NCBI GenBank assembly: GCA_934654765.1
Contig: CAKUGX010000037.1
Location: 1-15,870, forward strand
Source: an uncultured Collinsella sp.
GTDB taxonomy: Bacteria; Actinomycetota; Coriobacteriia; Coriobacteriales; Coriobacteriaceae
Direction: 5' to 3'
Length of the DNA: 15,870 bases
Below the pieces are notes generated by a model. That model did no database searches and was not told the DNA's origin. It saw only the letters and a program-made list of their open reading frames with translations. Below are positions 1 to 6,502 of the stretch, piece by piece (positions within the stretch are counted from its first letter, which is position 1; every line of letters begins with the position of its first letter). A program made the position numbers and the translations under genes.

Positions 1-2
1 GC

Positions 3-335
3 GTCGACCTGGTGATCAAGGCCTTTAACTACTACGTTGGCCAGGAGGACCGCAAAAAGTCCAAGGAGCTCCTGCACGAGATCAAGGGCTTTGAGGGCGG
101 TCAGGCCGAGGCAGTCGCGCACGAGTGCCAGCTGATGTACGACACGATGATCCTCAAGCGCCACAACGACATCCCCGAGCTGGAGCGCATGCTCAAGGAG
201 GCCGGTAACGACAAGGTCAAGAGCTGCCGCCTGGAATATCTGCTGGCCCTTCAGTACAAGAACAAGGGCGACGAGGGCAAGTTTGCCGAGTACCTGGAAA
301 AGTCGGGCCAGCACTCGATGGCTGTCAACGCGTAA
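3..335 (+). CDS. C-terminal part of an unrecognised helical (TPR-like) protein
   Basis: This is the end of a gene that begins before the window. The frame is open from base 3 and stops with TAA at 333-335, giving about 110 residues. The visible part is charged, Lys/Glu-rich and looks all-helical. It alternates helices in a way that resembles TPR-type repeats, for example the KSKELLHEIKGF stretch, then AVAHECQLMYDTMILKR, then RLEYLLALQYKNKGDEGKF. I see no catalytic motif, membrane segment or signal peptide. A GTG at 12 is in frame but is probably internal, because the frame continues upstream of it without a stop. The gene runs in the same direction as the tRNA-Leu 31 bp downstream. The function is unknown, and the TPR-like reading is an impression from helix periodicity only. 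Confidence 0.75.
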   Translation, partial: VDLVIKAFNYYVGQEDRKKSKELLHEIKGFEGGQAEAVAHECQLMYDTMILKRHNDIPELERMLKEAGNDKVKSCRLEYLLALQYKNKGDEGKFAEYLEKSGQHSMAVNA

Positions 336-349
336 CGGGCGGCTTGTGC

Positions 350-355
350 TAGACT
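350..355 (+). promoter_or_regulatory. Candidate -10 box for tRNA-Leu
   Basis: TAGACT with a TG one base upstream (TGCTAGACT) lies 11 bases before the mature tRNA 5' end, a suitable place for an extended -10. No convincing -35 hexamer is present at 16-18 bp. The tRNA could also be read through from the upstream gene. Confidence 0.3.
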
Positions 356-366
356 TCTAGTCTCAC

Positions 367-451
367 GGGGGCGTGGCGGAATTGGCATACGCAGGAGACT
401 TAAAATCTCTCGCCGCAAGGATTGTGGGTTCGAGTCCCACCGCCCCTACCA
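367..451 (+). tRNA. tRNA-Leu (anticodon UAA)
   Basis: The gene encodes an 85-nt tRNA that reads the UUA codon. The acceptor stem pairs 367-373 (GGGGGCG) with 441-447 (CGCCCCT), with one G-U pair at the end. The discriminator is A448 and CCA is encoded at 449-451. The anticodon stem GGAGA/TCTCT encloses the loop CTTAAAA, so the anticodon is TAA. The T arm is GTGGG (424-428), loop TTCGAGT, CCCAC (436-440). The long variable region between the anticodon and T arms (CGCCGCAAGGATT) marks a class II tRNA, as expected for Leu. Two terminators follow. The 3' end of this tRNA is partly repeated, once inverted and once direct, within the next 200 bases. Confidence 0.96.
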
Positions 452-464
452 TTTGGCTTTTACG

Positions 465-501
465 GGCCCGTGCCCCCTGGGGATGCGGGCTTGTTTCTTT
501 T
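465..501 (+). terminator. Rho-independent terminator after tRNA-Leu (copy 1)
   Basis: An imperfect GC-rich hairpin at 466-490 (GCCCG...CGGGC, with G-U pairs and one C-A mismatch) is followed by TTGTTTCTTTT. It lies 14 nt after the CCA end. The hairpin and T-tract recur in better-paired form at 658-697, as part of a repeated unit. Confidence 0.7.
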
Positions 502-508
502 GGACGCC

Positions 509-524
509 GGTGGGACTCGAACCC
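509..524 (-). repeat. Inverted 16-bp copy of the tRNA-Leu T arm
   Basis: GGTGGGACTCGAACCC at 509-524 is the exact reverse complement of the tRNA segment 426-441 (T-stem, T-loop and the first acceptor base). The flanks do not fold into a complete tRNA on the minus strand, so this is a fragment and not a second tRNA gene. Its first eight bases also form an inverted pair with GTCCCACC at 630-637. This fragment produces the WDSNPR peptide seen in short spurious reading frames here. Confidence 0.8.
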
Positions 525-629
525 GCGAGGGGGCGAGCGTCAAGCGGACGCACAGCGTCCGTAGCGAGCCGGCGAGGGCGCCAGCAGGCGACCGAAGCCG
601 GTGCGGATTTGCGCAGCAAATACGCAGAC
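525..629. repeat. Structured non-coding spacer with several short hairpins
   Basis: This segment lies between the inverted T-arm fragment and the second tRNA 3'-end copy. It contains a 7-bp hairpin with a 3-nt loop at 545-561 (CGGACGC/GCGTCCG). A second hairpin at 603-625 has the core ATTTGC-GCA-GCAAAT, extended by GCG/CGC across one mismatch. Short CCGGC/GCCGG pairings lie between them. I find no credible coding sequence: the short open frames are GC-driven and lack ribosome binding sites. It looks like part of a small dispersed repeat, which is an inference. Confidence 0.5.
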
Positions 630-648
630 GTCCCACCGCCCCTACCAT
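630..648 (+). repeat. Second copy of the tRNA-Leu 3' end
   Basis: GTCCCACCGCCCCTACCAT at 630-648 repeats 435-453 of the tRNA 3' end at 18 of 19 or better, including the encoded CCA. It is again followed by a short spacer, a CCCGTG-type hairpin and TTTCTTTTGGA. The direct repeat therefore covers tRNA 3' end plus terminator, with a period of 195 bp. No 5' half of a tRNA precedes it, so it is not a functional tRNA. Confidence 0.8.
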
Positions 649-657
649 GTATTGTCT

Positions 658-697
658 ACGAGCCCGTGTCCCCCAGGGACACGGGCTCGTTTCTTTT
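658..697 (+). terminator. Strong Rho-independent terminator (copy 2)
   Basis: A perfect 15-bp stem pairs 658-672 with 676-690 around the loop CCA and is followed by TTTCTTTT. It is the better-paired copy of the hairpin at 466-490 and closes the plus-strand region before the convergent ppx gene. Confidence 0.85.
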
Positions 698-717
698 GGA
701 TGCCGATACAGATGGTG

Positions 718-783
718 AGTTGCGGTGGAATAGGGACTGTTTGGTCCCCAAAGGGCGATTTTAGTCCGTATTTCACCGCAACT
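718..783. repeat. REP-like palindrome, family A, copy 1
   Basis: The 21-nt arms at 718-738 (AGTTGCGGTGGAATAGGGAC...) and 763-783 are inverted repeats with two differences, one of which is a G-U pair in RNA. The loop is 24 nt. A second copy with the same arms lies at 7430-7495. The right arm runs into the ppx stop codon (783-785), so the element forms the immediate 3' end of the ppx transcript. It may act as a 3' stabiliser or a bidirectional terminator. There is no T-run on the minus strand. Confidence 0.8.
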
Positions 784-1787
784 TATTGGAGGGCGCTGAG
801 GCTGGGGGTCCAGGCGATGGTGGGGGTCGCGCCGTCGAGAACCTCGTTGATGGTGGCGGCCATGCCGGCGAGGAGGCTGTTCTCACTTACGGTGAGCGTC
901 TTGTAGCCGCCGGCTCGCATGAGCTCGCGAATCACCACGGCGCCGGCCAGAATCACGCCCGCGCGTTTGGGCTGTACACCCGGTAGCGCGGCGATACCCT
1001 CCACATCCAGCGTAGACATACGATCGATGGCGGCCGAGATCTGCTCCATCGTAAGCTCGCGCAGGTGCACAAAGTTCGAGTCGTACGGCTCCAGTTCGTG
1101 GACCAGCGCCACGAGCGTGGTGACGGTACCGCCCACCGCAACGAGGCGCTCGGCGCGCTCAAAGTCGCTGGGCAGGCCCTCAAAATAGGCGGAGAACTGC
1201 TCGCCTGCCCACGCGGCGGCAGCCGCAAGCTCGTTCGTCGACGGCGGCAGTGCAGAGAAAAACCGCTCCGTCACGCGGCGGCAACCGATGTCCAGTGAGC
1301 GCGTTCCCTCCAGCGCAAAGACCCCGCGCTCAGGCGCATAGACGCCCGTCGCGAGCTCCGTGGAGCCGCCACCCGAATCGGCGACGATGATGCGCTCGCC
1401 TGCAAAGTCGTGCGCCACGCCAAAAAACGTCAGGCGCGCCTCGACCTCTCCCGGAATCACTTGCGGTTCGAGCCCCAGATCGCGCAGGCCGTCCAGCAGC
1501 AGTGCGGCGTTGGACGCATCACGCGCAGCACTCGTGCACGTGGTGCAGATGCACGCGGCCCCAAAGGCACGGGCTTCGTCCACAAACATGTGGCACGCAG
1601 CGAGCACGCGCTCAACGGCCGCCTCGCAAAAGCGCCCCGTCGCGTCCACGCCCTCGCCCAAGTCGGTGATCTCGGTATGCTTGGACGATTCCACGATCGC
1701 CCCGCCCTCGACCTGCGCTAGCACTAGTCGCGACGACACCGTTCCCAAGTCGATCGCGGCCACCTTATATCGTTTGCAATTTGTCAT
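783..1787 (-). CDS. ppx: Ppx/GppA-family exopolyphosphatase / pppGpp phosphatase
   Basis: The product is predicted to hydrolyse terminal phosphates of polyphosphate or the 5' phosphate of pppGpp in the cytoplasm. It has 334 aa, close to the short actinobacterial PPX size, and lacks the C-terminal HD-like extension of the E. coli enzyme. ASKHA-fold motifs are in order: phosphate-1 loop AAIDLGTVSSRL (10-21), IPGEVEARL with the likely catalytic Glu (111-119), phosphate-2 loop VADSGGGSTEL (135-145) and AVGGTVTTL (217-225). The phosphate-1 loop has TV where relatives usually have SN, and the usual Arg-rich C-terminal motif reads VSENSLLAGMA, so it is somewhat divergent. I chose ATG 1787 because AGGGGAG precedes it. 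The open frame reaches 2009, but that part overlaps divIC and is Arg-rich junk. It lies 28 nt after divIC and is probably cotranscribed with it. Whether PPX or GPPA activity dominates cannot be told. Confidence 0.9.
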   Translation of the reverse strand: MTNCKRYKVAAIDLGTVSSRLVLAQVEGGAIVESSKHTEITDLGEGVDATGRFCEAAVERVLAACHMFVDEARAFGAACICTTCTSAARDASNAALLLDGLRDLGLEPQVIPGEVEARLTFFGVAHDFAGERIIVADSGGGSTELATGVYAPERGVFALEGTRSLDIGCRRVTERFFSALPPSTNELAAAAAWAGEQFSAYFEGLPSDFERAERLVAVGGTVTTLVALVHELEPYDSNFVHLRELTMEQISAAIDRMSTLDVEGIAALPGVQPKRAGVILAGAVVIRELMRAGGYKTLTVSENSLLAGMAATINEVLDGATPTIAWTPSLSALQ

Positions 1788-1815
1788 TGCGGGCTCCCCT
1801 CCGGGCGCTACTCGC

Positions 1816-2574
1816 CTACTCGCCGCTGGACGCGACCGTCTGACCCTCGACGCCGTTAAATCCAAACAGCATGTCGAGCGTCTGAATGTACCACGGCGCG
1901 TCCTTGCCGACTTCCTCAATCTCCTTGGCCACTTCGCTGGCCTTCTTGGCGTTTGAGGACTTTTTGCTCGACGACGAATCCGAATCCTCGTCCAGACCCT
2001 GTACTTCAATCCTCTTTTCTCCGGGCATCACCATGCCCAGTTCCCGTGCCCGATCCTTAATGCCCTCTTCCGAGAGCCACTTGTCAGTGTCTTTTTTCAT
2101 CTCATCTCTGTATTGCTCGCGAATCTCGACCTGCTTGGCCAAGATGTCGTTCGAGCGTTTTGCAACGTACAGGTCGCGCACGGGGAAATACAGGCTCACG
2201 AGCGCCAGAGTCACCACAATACCGATAAACAGCGGACGAAGAGAGCCATGCGTAAAGTCATAGATCGCCTTGACCACCGCGTTGTCGTTGGCGTAATGCA
2301 TAAAGTCCGAGCCCGAAAGACGGCTCGAAGGTCTGCTCGATTTGTCGTGTGCCTGAGTCGAGGGACGCGACGCATGCGACGAACGTGCCGGGCGCACCGG
2401 TCCATCTGTCGAAGTATTCACTTGAGCATTGGGGCGCGAGGTACTTGTCGGGCGCTGCGCGGGGCGGTCGACGCCGGCGTAGGCGGACCCACCGAGCTGC
2501 ACCGTGCGCGCACGACGAGGCGACGGCTCGCGCGAACCGGCGGAATAGTACCTGTTGTCGTAAATCTGATCCAT
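1816..2574 (-). CDS. divIC: FtsB/DivIC-family septum formation protein
   Basis: This is a bitopic membrane protein of the divisome, expected to pair with FtsL-type and FtsQ/DivIB-type partners. The 252-aa product has three parts. Residues 1-110 form a polar, Ser/Arg/Pro-rich, probably disordered cytoplasmic tail. One membrane segment lies near 114-131 (PLFIGIVVTLALVSLYF). An outside coiled-coil region follows and ends in the family signature EEGIKDRARELGMVMPGEKR (169-188). A Ser/Asp/Lys-rich stretch (195-215) and a hydrophobic-aromatic tail (227-240) come after. ATG 2574 is chosen because family-like composition begins there. The ribosome site is weak (AAGG, 7 nt away), and upstream codons enter the eno terminator region. 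It sits downstream of eno and upstream of ppx, as in many Actinobacteria. The N-terminal tail and acidic insert are longer than in E. coli FtsB (about 100 aa). Confidence 0.88.
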   Translation of the reverse strand: MDQIYDNRYYSAGSREPSPRRARTVQLGGSAYAGVDRPAQRPTSTSRPNAQVNTSTDGPVRPARSSHASRPSTQAHDKSSRPSSRLSGSDFMHYANDNAVVKAIYDFTHGSLRPLFIGIVVTLALVSLYFPVRDLYVAKRSNDILAKQVEIREQYRDEMKKDTDKWLSEEGIKDRARELGMVMPGEKRIEVQGLDEDSDSSSSKKSSNAKKASEVAKEIEEVGKDAPWYIQTLDMLFGFNGVEGQTVASSGE

Positions 2575-2611
2575 GTGCGCCTTGTGCGGTTGAGGTTTGT
2601 TTGCGCTAAGT

Positions 2612-2623
2612 ATTCTAGTTATA
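2612..2623 (-). promoter_or_regulatory. Candidate -10 region for divIC-ppx
   Basis: On the minus strand TGCTATAACTAGAAT contains an extended -10 (TGC-TATAAC, 2623-2618) and an adjacent TAGAAT (2617-2612), 38-49 nt before the divIC start. No good -35 is seen. A separate promoter is plausible because the eno terminator lies just upstream. Confidence 0.35.
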
Positions 2624-2665
2624 GCACGAGCGCGCGCACCACCTTCGGCGGCCTTTGCTCGACAT

Positions 2666-2697
2666 AAAAAAGGCGCTGAGCCATATGGCCCAGCGCC
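2666..2697 (-). terminator. Rho-independent terminator of eno
   Basis: Read on the minus strand, GGCGCTG pairs with CAGCGCC. The stem continues inward through the palindromic CCATATGG across one mismatch, and TTTTTT follows. It starts 63 nt after the eno stop codon and separates eno from divIC-ppx transcription. Confidence 0.88.
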
Positions 2698-2760
2698 CAA
2701 CGGCGGCCATCAGAAGTGGAGCGGAGCCGAGTCAACCCCGCCCCCCCGAGCACCACTTGT

Positions 2761-4062
<1,302 letters not shown>

Positions 4063-4124
4063 TCACTTGGAAACGGGTTGAATGCTTGGCGACCGGCTGA
4101 CCGTGCACCGTCGGTGCGCCTCCG

Positions 4125-4169
4125 TAAGTTAGCCATGTCGCACTTTTTGCATTATGCCCTAAGTTAGCC
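4125..4169 (-). promoter_or_regulatory. eno upstream region: 10-bp direct repeat flanking a possible -10
   Basis: TAAGTTAGCC occurs at 4125-4134 and again at 4160-4169, 35 bp apart. On the minus strand GGCATAATG between the copies (CATAAT, revcomp of 4151-4156) is a candidate -10 for eno, though no clear -35 is seen. Two identical sites straddling a promoter-like box suggest an operator or a short duplication. The regulator is unknown. Confidence 0.35.
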
Positions 4170-4189
4170 GAGGGATACACTTGATTTTC

Positions 4190-4235
4190 GAAAAATTTAG
4201 CGGGAACGATGAGGCGTGTCAGCCCGTCGTTCCCG
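4190..4235 (-). terminator. Rho-independent terminator of the larC2-yfcE-mazG unit
   Basis: On the minus strand CGGGAACGA (4235-4227) pairs with TCGTTCCCG (4209-4201), a 9-bp stem. CTAAATTTTT follows. It lies 5 nt after the mazG stop codon. Confidence 0.8.
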
Positions 4236-4240
4236 CAGCC

Positions 4241-5101
4241 TTACTCCTCCGCCTTTGCGGCATCCCACAGGTCGTTGAGGCCGTGGGTCGAAAGCTCGGC
4301 AAGATCCACGTGAGCACCGGCCGCCATCTGCTCCATCGCAGCCCAGCGACGGCGGAACTTGGCCGTGCTCGCGCGCAGGGCGCTCTCGGCGTCAATCCCC
4401 TCTTTGCGCGCAACGTTGACTAGGGCAAAGAGCAGGTCGCCAAATTCCATCTCGCGCTCGGGCGAGCCGGGCGCCTCGGCCTCAAACTCGGCACGCTCCT
4501 CGGCGACCTCGTCCCACACATCCTGGACCGTCTCCCACTCAAAGCCCACGGCCGCCGCCTTGCGCGACACCTTCTGAGCTTGCATCAGCGCCGGCAGGTG
4601 CGTGGGCACGCCGTCGAGCAGGCCTTCGGGTGCAGCCTCGCCCGCCGCCACAGCCTTGTCCTTGGCAGCCTTCTCGGCAAGCTTGACCTCGTCCCAAATC
4701 TTGAGCACCTCGTCGGGGTTGTCGGCATCCGCATCGCCAAACACGTGCGGGTGGCGGCGAATGAGCTTGGCGTCGATATCGCGCGCCACGTCGGCCAGCG
4801 TAAACTCGCCGGCATCCGCCGCAATCTGCGCATGCAGCACTACCTGCATGAGTACGTCGCCTAGCTCCTCGCGAAGGTGTGCCGCGTCGTCGGCCTCGAT
4901 GCAGTCGAGCGCCTCATAGGCCTCCTCGATCATGTTCTTACCAATGCTGCGGTGTGTCTGCTCGCGGTCCCACGGACAGCCGTCGGGCTGGCGTAGGCGC
5001 CAGATGGTCTGCACCAGATGCTGCAGCTCGGCCGATGCGTCGACCAGCGTGGACAGATCGCGCGAGCCCTCGGCATTTTGCTGAGCCATGTGCTGCGCCA
5101 T
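4241..5101 (-). CDS. mazG: MazG nucleoside triphosphate pyrophosphohydrolase
   Basis: The enzyme hydrolyses NTPs or dNTPs to the monophosphate and PPi, as a house-cleaning or alarmone-related function. The 286-aa product has two MazG domains. The N-terminal domain starts LRQPDGCPWDREQTH (36-50), continues with the metal-binding helix MIEEAYEAL (57-65) and LREELGDVLMQV (76-87). The C-terminal domain carries VAEERAEFE (199-207) and MEFGDLLFALVN (218-229), so both EExxE...ExxD metal sites look intact. ATG 5101 follows the yfcE stop by 2 nt and has GGAGGA upstream. The open frame continues to 5209, but only inside yfcE. This tight spacing indicates translational coupling to yfcE. Having eno next and ppx beyond echoes actinobacterial gene order. 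Confidence 0.95.
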   Translation of the reverse strand: MAQHMAQQNAEGSRDLSTLVDASAELQHLVQTIWRLRQPDGCPWDREQTHRSIGKNMIEEAYEALDCIEADDAAHLREELGDVLMQVVLHAQIAADAGEFTLADVARDIDAKLIRRHPHVFGDADADNPDEVLKIWDEVKLAEKAAKDKAVAAGEAAPEGLLDGVPTHLPALMQAQKVSRKAAAVGFEWETVQDVWDEVAEERAEFEAEAPGSPEREMEFGDLLFALVNVARKEGIDAESALRASTAKFRRRWAAMEQMAAGAHVDLAELSTHGLNDLWDAAKAEE

Positions 5102-5103
5102 GG

Positions 5104-5652
5104 TTAGTCCTCCTCCAGGATCACGTGGCGGAACGCTCCGCCCTCGTAGATGCCGTAGCTGTGCGTGCCGTCCTTGGGGATGCTCACGCTGCCGGGGTTG
5201 AAGAGCCACAGGCCCGGGTGCGCCTCGCTTACCTCGTTAACCTTGATGTGCGTGTGACCGTAGACGAGCGCGGAGCCCTCGGGCAGCGCGGGCGCGTGGT
5301 CGACGCTGTTGTGCATGCCGGCGCCAAAGACGTGGCCGTGCGTCAGGAACAGCTCGCGGCCGGCCTCATCGAACAGCGTGGCGTAGTCGGCCATGACGGG
5401 AAAGTCGAGGACCATTTGGTCGACCTCGGCGTCGCAGTTACCACGTACCGCGATGATGCGGTCGGACAGGGCGTTGAGCAGCGGAATGACGCGCTTGGGG
5501 GCGTAATCGCGCGGCAGGTCGTTGCGCGGGCCGTGGTAGAGCAGGTCGCCTAGCAGGACGATGCGGTCGGGCTGTTCGGACTCGATGGCGACGCAGAGGC
5601 GCTCGGTCCAATATGCCGAGCCGTGGATGTCGGAGGCGATGAGGTATTTCAT
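5104..5652 (-). CDS. yfcE: YfcE-like metallophosphodiesterase
   Basis: This is a small cytoplasmic calcineurin-like phosphoesterase of the YfcE type. E. coli YfcE cleaves model phosphodiesters, and its physiological substrate is not established. The 182-aa protein has every metal-binding motif: SDIHG (Asp8, His10), LLGDLLYHGPR (Asp36), RGNCD (Asn72), LTHGH (His105) and YGHTH (His133, His135), then NPGS at 152-155. Its length matches the E. coli enzyme. ATG 5652 is chosen because AAAGGA lies 6 nt upstream and the motif-bearing protein starts there. The frame is open to 5715 without family similarity. It follows the LarC2-like gene by 55 nt and precedes mazG by 2 nt, so it is the middle gene of a three-gene minus-strand unit. 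Confidence 0.93.
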   Translation of the reverse strand: MKYLIASDIHGSAYWTERLCVAIESEQPDRIVLLGDLLYHGPRNDLPRDYAPKRVIPLLNALSDRIIAVRGNCDAEVDQMVLDFPVMADYATLFDEAGRELFLTHGHVFGAGMHNSVDHAPALPEGSALVYGHTHIKVNEVSEAHPGLWLFNPGSVSIPKDGTHSYGIYEGGAFRHVILEED

Positions 5653-5707
5653 GATGGTCCTTTCGGATAGGGTTGATGGGGCTGGGCGCGGCGTGCCACC
5701 GGCCGCG

Positions 5708-6193
5708 TTATTCAAATCGCAGCGCAGCGTTCTGAGCCGCCTGCATCACGCGCTGGAGCGGCACGTTGTGCACGCGGGCGAGACGGGCGCAGTCCTCGTA
5801 CTCGGGCGCCGCACGCTCACTGCCGTCGGGCAGGGTCGCCACCTTAACGGACACCTCGCCCCAAGGCGTTGTCACCTGCTCGAATCGGCGCGGCAGGCAA
5901 ACGCGTTCCATCACCTGGCGACGAACGGCGTTGGTCGTGGTCTCCAAAAAGATAATCGTCTGTAGGCGCTCGATATCCTCGTGCGAGCAGACCACCTGCA
6001 ACTGCCATCCGGGGCGGCCCTTTTTGCAGTAGAGGGGCAGCCAGTGCACCTCGCGAGCGCCGGCCTCGCGCAGGCGGTCGGCGGCGTAGGCGAGCACCTC
6101 GGGCGACGCGTCATCGATGTCGCACTCCAGCTTGACGATAGTTTCAGGCGCATCGGTCTCGCGAGACAGCGGAGATGTACTTCCACGTTGCAT
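5708..6193 (-). CDS. larC2: Stand-alone LarC2-type domain (LarC nickel-insertion family, C-terminal part)
   Basis: The 161-aa product matches only the C-terminal part of LarC, the CTP-dependent nickel chelatase that completes the nickel-pincer cofactor of lactate racemase. Recognised stretches are VKLECDIDDASPEVLAYA (20-37), the KKGRPGWQLQVVCS strand (57-70), IIFLETTTNAVRR (80-92) and APEYEDCARLA (129-139), which sit in the order seen in full-length LarC. The first 15-18 residues are unrelated and polar. No LarC1 region lies upstream: 6194-6502 is non-coding. ATG 6193 has AAAGGA 10 nt upstream. Lactobacillus plantarum makes LarC from larC1/larC2 by frameshifting, but no such partner is present here. 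It may bind nucleotide or Ni, work with a LarC1 encoded elsewhere, or have a new role. It is the first gene of the unit with yfcE and mazG. Confidence 0.85.
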   Translation of the reverse strand: MQRGSTSPLSRETDAPETIVKLECDIDDASPEVLAYAADRLREAGAREVHWLPLYCKKGRPGWQLQVVCSHEDIERLQTIIFLETTTNAVRRQVMERVCLPRRFEQVTTPWGEVSVKVATLPDGSERAAPEYEDCARLARVHNVPLQRVMQAAQNAALRFE

Positions 6194-6299
6194 ACGGTCC
6201 GGATCCTTTCCGCACGGGCTCGTTTTATTCACCCAAACGCTAGCACATCGGACGTGGCACAGGCGTGACTTTCGCCCGCCGTCGTCCTCGCCCCCATCC

Positions 6300-6364
6300 A
6301 AACGTGTACATCAGCCGCCAAACATGTCATTTTTTGTCGGTTTTGGAGGCTGACGTACACGTTT
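6300..6364. repeat. 65-bp palindromic element, family B
   Basis: The 23-nt arms at 6300-6322 (AAACGTGTACATCAGCCGCC...) and 6342-6364 are inverted repeats with two mismatches, around a 19-nt loop that contains T6. The element lies in the 309-bp divergent region between larC2 and the PHP phosphatase gene. Its arms differ from the family A and C palindromes. It may be a REP/MITE-like insertion. The flanks on either side (6194-6299 and 6365-6464) hold no recognisable gene. Confidence 0.75.
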
Positions 6365-6464
6365 TGAGGCAGGGTCGATGTCGTGCGGCAGCCCTTGCGC
6401 GCCGCTTGCCCTTTCCAGTCGATTTCGACCCTCGGCGTGCCCAACGCGTCAGGGGTCGCGCCAT

Positions 6465-6470
6465 TACAAT
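6465..6470 (+). promoter_or_regulatory. Candidate -10 box for the PHP phosphatase gene
   Basis: TACAAT lies 32 bases before the ATG and about 20 bases before the ribosome site AAAGGAG (6491-6497). There is no clear -35 at 16-18 bp. Confidence 0.35.
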
Positions 6471-6502
6471 GGAGCGGATTCGCCGAATGCAAAGGAGTCG
6501 CC

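Noticed and set aside
509..629. A second tRNA gene on the minus strand
   Set aside because: Only the T-arm/3' portion matches. The T stem flanking bases do not pair fully and no acceptor, D or anticodon arm can be built.
373..906. Short plus- and minus-strand frames of 60-105 codons over the tRNA and downstream repeats
   Set aside because: They translate tRNA and repeat sequence (for example the WDSNPR peptide from an antisense T arm), have no ribosome sites and overlap each other.
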